Assembly (NCBI GenBank): GCA_902798915.1
Contig: CADBYM010000015.1
Location: forward strand, 1 to 64,000
Direction of reading: 5' to 3'
Source: an uncultured Coriobacteriaceae bacterium
GTDB lineage: Bacteria > Actinomycetota > Coriobacteriia > Coriobacteriales > Atopobiaceae
DNA: 64,000 bases
Under the pieces are notes generated by a model. That model was not told the origin of the DNA. It did no database searches and saw only the letters and a program-made list of their open reading frames with translations. Shown piece by piece: positions 16,929 to 25,752 of the stretch (its first letter is position 1; the number at the start of each line of letters is the position of its first letter). The position numbers and the translations under genes were made by a program.

Positions 16929-17912
16929 TCAGCGCATCGAGCTGCGACTGTAGATTTGATATCCCATCTTTATCTGCGAGATGGAGACGTCTTTCTCGTC
17001 CATTTGGGAGAGCAACATTCGAGCCGCCTCTATGCCGCTCGTCTTGTAGGCGAGATGGACCGTGGTGAGCGATGGGTGCGAGATCTGACTCAGGAGGCTG
17101 TCTCCCACTCCGGTGATCTGCACGGCTTCCGGAACGCGTATCCCATACTCGCGCATGCACATCAATGCGCCGAAGGCAATGTCGTCGGTGGCGCAGACTA
17201 TCGTGTCCACGTCAGGAACGGTTGCGAGGAGGCGTTCGGCGCCAAAGAAGCCCGAGTCCGCATCGAAGTCGACGATCAGCTGGGCCTCTGCGGGAACGGC
17301 AATGCCCGCATCGACGCAAGCGTCGAGGAAGCCTTGGTGGCGTAACCTGCCCGCTGCGAGGTCTTCCTCCAGAACGCCGAGATATGCCGGGTGCTTCGCC
17401 TTCGCGAGCACCAGCGTCGTCAGTTCGCGGATGGCGTCGTAGTCGTTGTGATACACGCAGGAGTAGCCGTCGATTTGCTGCCCTAGCACGACGAAGGGCA
17501 CGTTCATGGCTCTAAAGGTATCGTTGTGCTCGGGTGTGAAGACGGTGGCGATGAGGATGATGCCGTCAACGTGGTGCCTTCCGCAGAACATGTTGATGTA
17601 GTCGACCTCAAGTGCCTCGTTGTTGTTGGTATTGGCGAGCACAACATGATAGTTGTTTTGTGCGAGCTCATCAGTGATGCCCGCAACCATGCGGCTCACC
17701 GACTGCGAGTTGATCTTTGGGATGATGACGCCCACAAGGCGCGTCTTTCCCGTTCGAAGCTGCTGGGCGTTTTGGGAGGGAACGTAGCCGGTTTCCTGTA
17801 TGATGCGTTTGATGAGCTTTCGCTTCTCTTGGGAAACGTAACCATTGTTAAGATAGCGCGATACCGTCGCACGCGATACACCTGCACGGCGAGCGATATC
17901 GTTGATGTCCAT
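16929..17912 (-). CDS. scrR: LacI family transcriptional repressor of the sucrose operon
   Basis: A 327-residue LacI/GalR regulator. The helix-turn-helix is at residues 1-25 (MDINDIARRAGVSRATVSRY), the hinge helix is near SQNAQQLRTGKT, and the rest is a periplasmic-binding-like effector domain (LVGVIIPKINSQSVS onward; the GVGDSLLSQ core near the end). It lies directly upstream of scrA on the same strand with a 259-bp gap and is the obvious local regulator. The GGAG site precedes ATG 17912 by only 4-5 nt. A palindromic operator (17971-17984) just upstream suggests autorepression. Confidence 0.88.
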   Translation of the reverse strand: MDINDIARRAGVSRATVSRYLNNGYVSQEKRKLIKRIIQETGYVPSQNAQQLRTGKTRLVGVIIPKINSQSVSRMVAGITDELAQNNYHVVLANTNNNEALEVDYINMFCGRHHVDGIILIATVFTPEHNDTFRAMNVPFVVLGQQIDGYSCVYHNDYDAIRELTTLVLAKAKHPAYLGVLEEDLAAGRLRHQGFLDACVDAGIAVPAEAQLIVDFDADSGFFGAERLLATVPDVDTIVCATDDIAFGALMCMREYGIRVPEAVQITGVGDSLLSQISHPSLTTVHLAYKTSGIEAARMLLSQMDEKDVSISQIKMGYQIYSRSSMR

Positions 17913-17970
17913 CTTGCTCCTGTCCTTGGATTTGCTATGCCCAGAAGGCCCGCAAAACGATACTACGTTG

Positions 17971-17984
17971 TGGTACCGATACCA
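17971..17984. promoter_or_regulatory. LacI-type operator upstream of scrR
   Basis: TGGTACCGATACCA is a 14-bp palindrome with six of seven pairs and a central CG, typical for LacI-family operators. On the minus strand it lies just upstream of a TAGTAT -10-like hexamer (17960-17965), so repressor binding would block the scrR promoter. Confidence 0.6.
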
Positions 17985-18051
17985 GAGAATGCGGCGAGTC
18001 GGTGGGTACGTCGCAAATCCACAAAATGGTCAACGTTGGCATGCACAAGAA

Positions 18052-18083
18052 GGTGCCTCCCGCACGTACAGTGGGGAGGCACC
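18052..18083 (-). terminator. hairpin downstream of the L,D-transpeptidase gene
   Basis: GGTGCCTCCC (18052-18061) and GGGAGGCACC (18074-18083) form a perfect 10-bp stem with a 12-nt loop, 29 bp after the gene. On the minus strand it is followed by TTCTTGT, only weakly T-rich. Confidence 0.6.
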
Positions 18084-18111
18084 GATTATCTGACTAAACT
18101 CTGAATGCTCC

Positions 18112-20418
18112 TTACCAATGCACGATGACCGCGTCGCCCACCCTCACGTTGAAGTAGAGCATTTCGGCCGCGTTGTAAGGCAAGTTGACGCACCCATGGC
18201 TCCCGTCATAGAGGTACTCATCGCCGCCGAACGTGTAGCGCCAGGTCGCGTCGTGTAGGCCATAGCCACCGAAGAAGGGCATCCAGTAGGTGACCTCGTT
18301 CTCGTAGTCAGGCTCTCCGTCACCGTTGCTGTCGAGTCCGATGAGCGTTGCCGGCGATTCCTTGCCCTCGATGGCAAAGACGCCCGTCACGGTGTCGTTG
18401 CCCTCTGCCGGACCGCCGGAGACGCATTCCGAACTCCAGATCAGGCTGCCATCATCGCCGTACATGCGCGCAAACTGTTCCGTGAGGTCTACGTCGATGT
18501 AACGCTTGCCCCAATCGGCGCCGCCCGGGTTGTAGATTGCGGCGCTGCTGATGCAGGGAATCTCGATGGGGTCTGAGGACTTGTTTTCTATGCGGTCCAC
18601 AATGAGGTCCGCAAGTGTCGCGCCGTCGATGTTCCAGCCGTACGTTCCGTCGTTGATTTGAATCTGCTTGCCGTCTGGCCGTGTGTAGGTCCGGTAGCCG
18701 GCAACTGAGTCGAGCTCGCTCGAGAGGGTGCCTCTTGTGTATAGGGCTACTGCATCAACGTCCCCGGTGATGGAGAAGTCGTCCGCAATGCGAAGCCATG
18801 AGCGTATGAGGTCGTTGTCGAGGGTCTTCACTGTCTCGCCCCCCATAAGGAGCTCAATCTGCAGGTTGGGGTACTTCTTTACTGCGGCGAGCGCGTCCTT
18901 GAACTCGGAGTCGCTGAGGGTGACGGTGGGCTGGACCAAGTCCTCCTCCCCGAGTGTGATGGTGGGATTGAGCCCTTCCATGCCGTTTGCGACCTTGGCG
19001 AGTACTGCATCCGTATCGAGTTCGGTTCCGAGCTTCTCCGCGACGGTCTTGAAGCCACCAGTCTCCTCGTCATAGTAGATGGATGCGTTGGTCGTGGGAG
19101 TGGCGGTCTCGGCTGCCTTCTCGATTATGGGCGAGACGATTTCGCTGAGTCTCCCTTCGTCGAGTGTGACTCCCTTCTCGACCGTATATGCTTGCGGAAC
19201 GATTACTGCAAAGGGCCAGAGCCACGATGGGACTTGTGACGCGGCGGCCTTCACGTAGGCATCGATGTCGAGGCTGAGGTTCACGTCGTCTGCCGTGACG
19301 GAGAAGTTCGTGCCGTTGCCCGACACCAGTGCGGTGTAGCCTTCTGCTTCGCTGGCAATGCGATCGGTAAAGCTCGCCGTGGAGAGCATGGAGACATCGT
19401 TGCCGTTGACGGTCGTGCGTGGCAGGAAGTGTGACGAGAAGAACACTCCGCCAGCGATGTAGGCAATCAGGATGATGGCGCATGTCGCCATGCCCAAGAT
19501 TGTTGCCATGCGATGATGGGTCCAGAGCGATTTGGCCGTGCGGACAAGGGGAGGGCCACTCTGCTCTTCCTCAGGCGATGCGGGGGGAGGCTTCTCCTCC
19601 TGCTTTTGCTCTGCGCGTTTGGCTGTTGCGGACTTGGTCTTGGGTTTTGGCTTGTCCTGCTTTGATGGCGCTCGCTTGGCTTGTGGCGCCTTGGCTTGGA
19701 CGGGCTTGGCCTTGGGCTGCTCGGCGGGCGGTGTCGCGGCGATTGGCTTGGATGGATGCTCCGCCTCTTGGTCCGGCGCCGCTTCCGGATTGGGTTCTGG
19801 CAAAGGCGTCGTTTCTGTTGCGGCCTCGGGCTCGGACTCTGCCTCGGGCACGGGGGTAAGTTCGTCTGCGTCCTCTTTTGGCGATGACGGTTCCACCACG
19901 ACCTCGGGCTCCGGGCCAGCCTCGGGCGCGACCTCGGGTACGGTATCGGCCTCGGACTCCGCTTCCGCCTCAGGCGTTGCATTGGCTGCCCGGTCCGCCT
20001 CGAGTACAGTATCGGCCTCCTGGTCCGCCTCGGGCTCCCGGTCCTCCACAGGCGCGACCTCGGGTACGGCATCGGTCTCGGGCTCCGCTTCCGCCTCGGG
20101 CTCCTGGTCCGCCTCGGGCGTGGCATCCGCTTCGGGCTCCCGGTCCTCGACAGGCGCGACCTCGGGCGCGGCATCGGCCTCGGGCGCGACCTCGGCCTCG
20201 GTCATCTTTGCTGACTCGTGCTCCTCAACATCTACCGCGGCCTCGACCTCGGCTTCCTCGGGTTCGGTCTCTTGCTCCACTTTCGCGACAGGCAGCTCGA
20301 CGGGGAGCGTCTCGGTCGTTGCCTCCTCGTCGAGAAGGTCTGGCCTCGGCGTCTTTTTACCCCAGAACGATCCGCGTGAAGCGATGACGGCCTTGGGTCT
20401 CTTAGAATCTGCTTGCAT
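18112..20418 (-). CDS. membrane-anchored L,D-transpeptidase (YkuD) with acidic N-terminal region
   Basis: A 768-residue type II membrane protein. Residues 1 to about 300 are a cytoplasmic low-complexity region rich in Glu, Ala, Pro and Asp with near-repeats of PEADATPEA and PVEDREPEAD, then a basic Lys/Ala stretch. One transmembrane helix follows (TILGMATCAIILIAYIAGGV). The outer part has two peptidoglycan-binding-like (PG_binding_4) modules and a C-terminal YkuD domain with the catalytic SHGCVNLP motif (Cys nucleophile). The enzyme would form 3-3 cross-links in peptidoglycan. AGAGAG precedes ATG 20418. The acidic region is encoded by imperfect DNA repeats (about 19880-20200) that are likely to vary in length between strains. 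Confidence 0.88.
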   Translation of the reverse strand: MQADSKRPKAVIASRGSFWGKKTPRPDLLDEEATTETLPVELPVAKVEQETEPEEAEVEAAVDVEEHESAKMTEAEVAPEADAAPEVAPVEDREPEADATPEADQEPEAEAEPETDAVPEVAPVEDREPEADQEADTVLEADRAANATPEAEAESEADTVPEVAPEAGPEPEVVVEPSSPKEDADELTPVPEAESEPEAATETTPLPEPNPEAAPDQEAEHPSKPIAATPPAEQPKAKPVQAKAPQAKRAPSKQDKPKPKTKSATAKRAEQKQEEKPPPASPEEEQSGPPLVRTAKSLWTHHRMATILGMATCAIILIAYIAGGVFFSSHFLPRTTVNGNDVSMLSTASFTDRIASEAEGYTALVSGNGTNFSVTADDVNLSLDIDAYVKAAASQVPSWLWPFAVIVPQAYTVEKGVTLDEGRLSEIVSPIIEKAAETATPTTNASIYYDEETGGFKTVAEKLGTELDTDAVLAKVANGMEGLNPTITLGEEDLVQPTVTLSDSEFKDALAAVKKYPNLQIELLMGGETVKTLDNDLIRSWLRIADDFSITGDVDAVALYTRGTLSSELDSVAGYRTYTRPDGKQIQINDGTYGWNIDGATLADLIVDRIENKSSDPIEIPCISSAAIYNPGGADWGKRYIDVDLTEQFARMYGDDGSLIWSSECVSGGPAEGNDTVTGVFAIEGKESPATLIGLDSNGDGEPDYENEVTYWMPFFGGYGLHDATWRYTFGGDEYLYDGSHGCVNLPYNAAEMLYFNVRVGDAVIVHW

Positions 20419-20609
20419 CTAAGTCTCTCTTCGTTCCCTTTGCGCAAAAACATCCGCTATGTTACCCGTTTGCAAGGATGTGAATCGGGGCGCCGCAGCA
20501 AAAGCGCAGGACATGCGCAAGAGCAAAAACAGATTTAGCGTGGGGCTTGGGTCAACGAGGAGGTTGGTTCTTGTGAGCAACTCAGGCCGCAAATGCCCCT
20601 GTCCAAGAG

Positions 20610-23078
20610 TTAGCGCCGCTGGGTCCCACAGACGAGTTCCTCGATGGTCTGGATGAGCAGGTCGGCCTCCACTGGCTTGGCGAGATGCGCGTTCATGCCG
20701 GCTTGCAGCGACTTCTGCACGTCCTCGTCGAATGCGTTGGCAGTGAGTGCGATGATGGGAATCGTCCGAGCATCCTCGCGATCTAGTGCGCGAATTGCGG
20801 CCGTTGCCTCGAGTCCATCCATGACGGGCATGCGGATGTCCATCAAGATGGCCACATAGGTCCCAGCTTCTGCCTCGCAGAACATCTCGTAGGCTCTGCG
20901 TCCGTTCTCGGCCCTGTCGCACTCGATTTCCTCGATTTCCAAGAGGTCCATCATGATTTCGGCGTTGACGTCGATGTCCTCGGCGAGCAGAACGCGGGTT
21001 CCCGTGAGGTCGGTGTGCTGAAGCGCATCGACGGGGGTGCCGGGCGCGCCCTCGGTCGCATCCCCACAATCGGTGCCCTCGTGGTCGCTGTCGTGAAGGG
21101 TCACGACTACGATGAACGTGGTGCCGACGTTCTTTTGGGAAGTGACTTCTATCTCGCCGTTCATCATGTCAACGATGCTCTTCGTGATGGCCATGCCCAA
21201 GCCCGTGGACCCGTATTTGTTCTTGCGGGTGCTGTCTTCTTGGGTGAATGCATCGAATATCTTTGGGAGATACTCCTTCTCCATGCCGATGCCGGTGTCG
21301 GACACGCTGAAGCGTAGTGTGGACTGCTCCTCAAAGTGAGCCGTGCGCTCGACGGTGAGCGTGACGGAGCCTGGTGCTTCGGTGAACTTGATGGCGTTGC
21401 TCAAGATGTTGAGAAGTACTTCCTTGAGCTTCAGCTCGTCTCCGATGTAATACTCGTCCAGCTTGCTCGAGATGTTGCACGTGAAGGTCAGGCCCTTGTC
21501 CTCGCACTGGCTCATGACCATCGTCTTGATTTGCTCGAGCACGGCGAGGAGCGAGAACTCCTCATGGTGAAGCACCATGCGCCCACTCTCGATGCGACTC
21601 ATGTCGAGGATGTCGTTGATGAGGCCGAGTAGGTGCTGTGCGCTTGCGCCGAGCTTCTCGAGGTATCCGCGGGTCTGGGGGGTGAGCGTGTCGTCAGCGA
21701 GGGCAAGCGTGTTGAGGCCGATAATGGCATTCATGGGCGTACGGATTTCGTGACTCATGTTCGAGAGGAAGGTGGTCTTTGCACGGTTGGCCTCGTCGGA
21801 TGCGGCTAGTGCCTGAGCGAGCGCCTCGTTCCTGCTCATTGCCTCGCGCATCTCGGTGTCGATGATGGTGAGGCCTAGTCCCACCGCATGCACGACGCCG
21901 TCGTCGCGTTGCTCGGCGCGGCGTACGCCGGCCATGCGAATCATCTCGTAATACTCGCGTCCGATGCGTCTTGCAAGATAGCGGTAGGCGATGATGGGTT
22001 GGGTTGCAAGGGCGGCGCGAATGGCATCCGGCTCGATGAAGGCCAAGAACCCCTCGCGATACGACTCGTCGACGACATTGTTCGCATACCAGGTAAAGCG
22101 TTCCAGATATGAAAAGTGAACACCTTCAGGCGACTGAGCATCGTCATCGGGATCGCTTCGGTAGCACACGCCATCGTCGTCATCGAGGTTGACGTGATAG
22201 ACGCTGCGGTAGTCAGACGCCATGGCTGTGATCATGGCATTCGCCAGCGTGTTCGAGTGCGAGGCATATTCGCGCAGGTTGTCGCGCAGGTTGGAAACGC
22301 GTATGCCAAGCGCCTGCATGCCGCCGCCCTCAACGTACGCAGTGCCCGCAGCAGAGACGTCTGCGCCGAGTTCCTTGGTCATGGAGCCGAGGTCATCGGC
22401 AAGCTCTCCCAGATTCCGGTCGATCTTTGCGAACTGCAAGTCGAACTGGCGTACCAGAATGAGTGTCACCGCTATGCCAACCGTGGTGAAGAGCGCGCAC
22501 GCCGTGATGACGACCATCGTGTTGCGATTGATCTGCTCCTCGTGCCACTGGGCGTCAAAGTCTGCGGCAATTACTCCGGCAACGTTGCCCTGCGAGTCAA
22601 AGACGGGACTGTACGCGCTGTAGAAGTAGCCGTATTTGTCACGATAGGGCGTCTCGTCCACCGATGGGGTGCCCCCGCCCGCATTGTGCAAGGCCTCCGT
22701 GTCGAAGACCTTCTCTCCGTAGTGGCTGGCGTTCTGTTGGGCGGGGTCGACGACAAAGATGAACGAGCCGTCATCGGTCTGGCGGACGGCATAGACGTAC
22801 TCGAGCTCAGTGTTCCTCTCGAAGTGAGACAGCGTGGTATACAGGCTCTGATAGTCGGGGGTGCCGATGTCGTTTGCGGTGACGTCCCTGAGCACGTCTC
22901 CATCAACCATGGAGGCTGCGGTGCTCGAGACGGAAAGCATGTGGTCGTCAATGAGCTGCTTGAGGGCAGATCGGGATTGGTTGATGAGAAGCGAGCCCAA
23001 GATCAGGTTTGTTGCAAGCAGGCATCCCGTTACCAGAAGGATGGCCCTTATGCGCAGGCCAGTGCCCTTAGAGACCAT
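20610..23078 (-). CDS. hybrid sensor histidine kinase with C-terminal receiver domain
   Basis: An 822-residue membrane sensor kinase. An N-terminal membrane segment ([20 protein letters not shown]), an extracellular Cache-like domain of about 170 residues and a second membrane segment ([20 protein letters not shown]) are followed by a PAS-like region, HisKA with the phospho-His in [13 protein letters not shown], HATPase_c with [18 protein letters not shown], and a receiver domain with the phospho-Asp in [11 protein letters not shown]. No separate response regulator gene is next to it, so output may pass through a remote phosphotransfer partner. ATG 23078 was chosen because GGAGAGGGGG precedes it; the longer frame to 23117 has no site. 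It diverges from the acetyltransferase gene. Confidence 0.9.
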   Translation of the reverse strand: MVSKGTGLRIRAILLVTGCLLATNLILGSLLINQSRSALKQLIDDHMLSVSSTAASMVDGDVLRDVTANDIGTPDYQSLYTTLSHFERNTELEYVYAVRQTDDGSFIFVVDPAQQNASHYGEKVFDTEALHNAGGGTPSVDETPYRDKYGYFYSAYSPVFDSQGNVAGVIAADFDAQWHEEQINRNTMVVITACALFTTVGIAVTLILVRQFDLQFAKIDRNLGELADDLGSMTKELGADVSAAGTAYVEGGGMQALGIRVSNLRDNLREYASHSNTLANAMITAMASDYRSVYHVNLDDDDGVCYRSDPDDDAQSPEGVHFSYLERFTWYANNVVDESYREGFLAFIEPDAIRAALATQPIIAYRYLARRIGREYYEMIRMAGVRRAEQRDDGVVHAVGLGLTIIDTEMREAMSRNEALAQALAASDEANRAKTTFLSNMSHEIRTPMNAIIGLNTLALADDTLTPQTRGYLEKLGASAQHLLGLINDILDMSRIESGRMVLHHEEFSLLAVLEQIKTMVMSQCEDKGLTFTCNISSKLDEYYIGDELKLKEVLLNILSNAIKFTEAPGSVTLTVERTAHFEEQSTLRFSVSDTGIGMEKEYLPKIFDAFTQEDSTRKNKYGSTGLGMAITKSIVDMMNGEIEVTSQKNVGTTFIVVVTLHDSDHEGTDCGDATEGAPGTPVDALQHTDLTGTRVLLAEDIDVNAEIMMDLLEIEEIECDRAENGRRAYEMFCEAEAGTYVAILMDIRMPVMDGLEATAAIRALDREDARTIPIIALTANAFDEDVQKSLQAGMNAHLAKPVEADLLIQTIEELVCGTQRR

Positions 23079-23160
23079 GCGTCCCCCTCTCCAAACGACT
23101 ATATTATAGTAGCGCAATCATGATGACGAAGAAGGGCATGTTGACGGGTGGAGGTGCGAC

Positions 23161-24387
23161 GTGGAGATTCGTAAGCTGACGGATTGGCATGATTGGTTGG
23201 AGAGCGAGCGCGTGATCGCGACGGCATTCCTGCATCCGTGGGATGAGGGTGAGACACGACGCATGGTCCAGGAGCAGGCTGGGGGAGAGAAGCCTCGGCT
23301 CGCGCAGTCTTGGGGACTCTTCGATGACGATGGCATTATGACCACAAGCATCTCCTCCTTGCGGCGTGTCCTCTCCTTTGGTGGCGAGGCGTTGTCGGTG
23401 GGAGAGATTCACATGGTGGGTTCCATCCCCGAGCATCGTGGAGAGGGTGGGGTGCGGACGCTCATGAGTGCCGTGCTGCGATCCTTTCGAGAGCGCGGAG
23501 ATGCGCTTGCGGTGCTCATTCCCTTCTCGTGTGCGTTCTACCGAAAGTTTGGGTTCGAGATTGTCTCCCGCATGGTTTGCCAGCGGGTAGAAATCGGTCA
23601 GTTCGCGGAGTTTGGCTGCGACTATCGCGTGACGCACGTGTGGGAGGAAGCTGACCTTCTTCCCGTGCGTGCGCTTTGGGAGTCGTGCGCGCGTACGCGT
23701 GACCTGACTGAGCTGCGCGGGAATGATGCCTGGGAATGGCGCGGGAACGGCGACTTCGGTGAGCCGGACTTTCTTCATCCGGAGCTCCAACGCTATGCCT
23801 ACGTGCTGTGGGATGGCAACGAGGCAATCGCGTACGTGCGCTTCTCCTACCACCCGCAGAGTTCGGATGCGCCCTTTGTCGGCGAGCTGCAGGTCCACGA
23901 TATCGCGTTTGCGCATCCTGCGGCATTCCGTGCGACGCTCGGCTTTTTGTATCGCATGCGGGCAAAGGTTACCCACGTCAACTTCGAGCTACCCGATGTC
24001 GACCTTGCGACGCTCGTTTCTGAGGGGGACAAGGTCGAGCAACGTCTGGACTGTCATGTGATGGCGCGTCTGCTCGACCCCGCGCGCCTGCTGAGTCTGA
24101 TGCCGCACCCGCATGGTGCGGGCTCCTATGTGCTGGGCATCGAAGACGCGTTCATGCCTGAGGTTGCGGGATGCTGGCGGGTGGCTTACCGAGATGGGGT
24201 CGCGGCCACTGTGGAAGTGGTTGATGGTGAGGCCGACCTTGTGGTGGGGGAGCCCATTGCGTGTCAGCTCATTCTGGGGCGCATCGGATTCGCTGACGCG
24301 TTGCTTAGGCCTGGCGTATGCGTCAGAAGCAACGAAGAGGTCCTGCGTCGTGTATTTGTACAGCGTCCCGTCCACCTGAGCCTGTGA
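23161..24387 (+). CDS. GNAT family N-acetyltransferase, Eis-like
   Basis: A 408-residue protein with the Eis architecture: an N-terminal GNAT domain with the acetyl-CoA loop in VGSIPEHRGEGGVRTLMSAV, a second GNAT-like fold, and a C-terminal sterol-carrier-like domain ending in a conserved free C-terminus region. Eis proteins acetylate aminoglycosides or other amines, but the natural substrate here is unknown. The start is GTG 23161 with GGAGG 7 nt upstream. It is followed 34 bp later by the YczE-like gene on the same strand, probably in one operon. Confidence 0.83.
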   Translation: MEIRKLTDWHDWLESERVIATAFLHPWDEGETRRMVQEQAGGEKPRLAQSWGLFDDDGIMTTSISSLRRVLSFGGEALSVGEIHMVGSIPEHRGEGGVRTLMSAVLRSFRERGDALAVLIPFSCAFYRKFGFEIVSRMVCQRVEIGQFAEFGCDYRVTHVWEEADLLPVRALWESCARTRDLTELRGNDAWEWRGNGDFGEPDFLHPELQRYAYVLWDGNEAIAYVRFSYHPQSSDAPFVGELQVHDIAFAHPAAFRATLGFLYRMRAKVTHVNFELPDVDLATLVSEGDKVEQRLDCHVMARLLDPARLLSLMPHPHGAGSYVLGIEDAFMPEVAGCWRVAYRDGVAATVEVVDGEADLVVGEPIACQLILGRIGFADALLRPGVCVRSNEEVLRRVFVQRPVHLSL

Positions 24388-24421
24388 CATCGTGCGAGTG
24401 GTGTCTGGGGAGGGGCGATGC

Positions 24422-25075
24422 ATGAGTCGTAGGCGCATTGTTGGGCAGTGGGTGCAGATTGCGGTTGGCCTGCTGGTGTTCTCCTTCGGCGTGCACCTCA
24501 CCATCGTTGCCAATATCGGTTTGGCGCCATGGGACTGTTTGGGCATGGGCATCGCAGCGCACACGCCGCTCAACTATGGGCTGGCCATGACTGCGACGAG
24601 CGTGCTCGTCTTGGCAATCGATTTGTTGCTCAGGGAGCGCATCGGGTATGGCACCATCATCGATGCGTTGCTTACCGGCAACTTCGTTCAAGTCTTCAAT
24701 GAACTCAGTCCATTTGCGCCCTGTGCCAGCTTATGGGCGGGCATGGTGGCGATGCTCGCGGGCTTTGCGATCATGGCGGTGGGCATGTGGGCTTACATGC
24801 GTGCGGGCCAGTGCTGCGGTCCTCGGGATGCCTTGCTCGTGGGGCTGGGGAAGCGCATGCCAAGAGTGCCCATTGGCTTGGTGCAGATCGTTCTGTGGTC
24901 AATGGTGACGGCGGTCGGATGGTTGCTGGGCGGACCCATTGGTATCGGCACGCTGCTAAGTGCGTTTGGGGCGGGGGCGGTGATGCAACTCGTCTACCAA
25001 CTGCTGCGCTTTGAGCCAAGGGACGTCGAGCACTACGACGTCGTCGAGATAAGCCGACAGCTCGTACGTCGATAG
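24422..25075 (+). CDS. YczE/YitT-like integral membrane protein
   Basis: A 217-residue membrane protein with about five hydrophobic helices. The N-terminal pattern GVHLTIVANIGLAPWDCLGMG matches the YczE/YyaS/YitT family of uncharacterised membrane proteins, and PIGIGTLLSAFGAGAVMQL near the end is also typical. ATG 24422 has GGGGAGGGG upstream. The role is unknown. A hairpin follows the stop. The next gene is convergent. Confidence 0.78.
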   Translation: MSRRRIVGQWVQIAVGLLVFSFGVHLTIVANIGLAPWDCLGMGIAAHTPLNYGLAMTATSVLVLAIDLLLRERIGYGTIIDALLTGNFVQVFNELSPFAPCASLWAGMVAMLAGFAIMAVGMWAYMRAGQCCGPRDALLVGLGKRMPRVPIGLVQIVLWSMVTAVGWLLGGPIGIGTLLSAFGAGAVMQLVYQLLRFEPRDVEHYDVVEISRQLVRR

Positions 25076-25086
25076 CTCGTGGGGTA

Positions 25087-25110
25087 GGCCCAAGGGGTTG
25101 CCCTTGGGCC
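25087..25110. terminator. terminator hairpin between convergent genes
   Basis: GGCCCAAGGG / CCCTTGGGCC form a perfect 10-bp stem with a GTTG loop between the YczE-like gene and the convergent regulator gene. T-richness on the plus side is weak (TCTTGG). It could serve both strands. Confidence 0.6.
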
Positions 25111-25125
25111 TCTTGGGCCGATTTG

Positions 25126-25575
25126 CTATCCCCGCCAATGGTCGAGGGTAGGCAGAAGCGCCCCCATGAACGATACGGCCTCGTCCAGGCTCATCCCCGT
25201 TGCCTCCACGAGGTAGGGTGCCGACGTCTCGATCACGTCGTCCATCGTCTGGTAGGCGAAGGTGCCGTTGTCGTAGCACCACTTGCAGTATGCGGGGTTC
25301 TCGGTGCCGTCGGCGTCTGCGCCGCGCTCCATGTGCGGTACGGAAAAGGGTGTGCCACAGCACTGGCAGCTGGGCTCTTGTGGAAGGTCGAGTAAGCGCG
25401 TGACGGGAACCCCAAGCACCGACGCGATGAGCTTGGTCATGTCGATGCCCGGCGTCGTCTCACCCGTCTCCCAGCGGCTGACGGCCTGGCGTGTCACGAA
25501 GACCTTGCGTGCCAGTTCCTCTTGGGTCATCCCAGCTTCCTTGCGAGCCTGGGCAAGTACGTCCTTGGTTGCCAT
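25126..25575 (-). CDS. XRE-family regulator with zinc-ribbon C-terminus
   Basis: A 149-residue protein. Residues 1-60 are an XRE helix-turn-helix (ARKEAGMTQEELARKVFVTR...QAVSRWETGETTPG). Residues 68-100 hold a treble-clef-like zinc ribbon (CQCCGTPF...YCKWC), and the rest is helical. This HTH plus putative zinc-ribbon arrangement is common in Gram-positive anaerobes, where targets are unknown. GGAGCAG precedes the ATG. It diverges from the MATE exporter gene, which makes that exporter a reasonable candidate target. Confidence 0.82.
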   Translation of the reverse strand: MATKDVLAQARKEAGMTQEELARKVFVTRQAVSRWETGETTPGIDMTKLIASVLGVPVTRLLDLPQEPSCQCCGTPFSVPHMERGADADGTENPAYCKWCYDNGTFAYQTMDDVIETSAPYLVEATGMSLDEAVSFMGALLPTLDHWRG

Positions 25576-25752
25576 GAGCTGCTCCTTTCTTCAGCGTGTC
25601 CATGGCCTAACGGTATCATCCTTGCAAGCATACGTCACGCAACGCATTGTTGCGCGACGAGGGATCGGCGGTTTGGGTGTATGGTGAGAGGACCATGCGA
25701 GCCACGGAGGTGGACCCTTGGCGACGAGGCTCGTCAGGACGAGGAGGGTGCT

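Noticed and set aside
19532..20422. 296-residue Ser/Ala/Gly-rich plus-strand frame
   Set aside because: Antisense of the Glu/Ala/Pro repeats of the L,D-transpeptidase. It looks like a low-complexity secreted protein but has no ribosome site or signal peptide.
22116..23123. 335-residue plus-strand frame
   Set aside because: Antisense to the sensor half of the hybrid histidine kinase, with no family motif.
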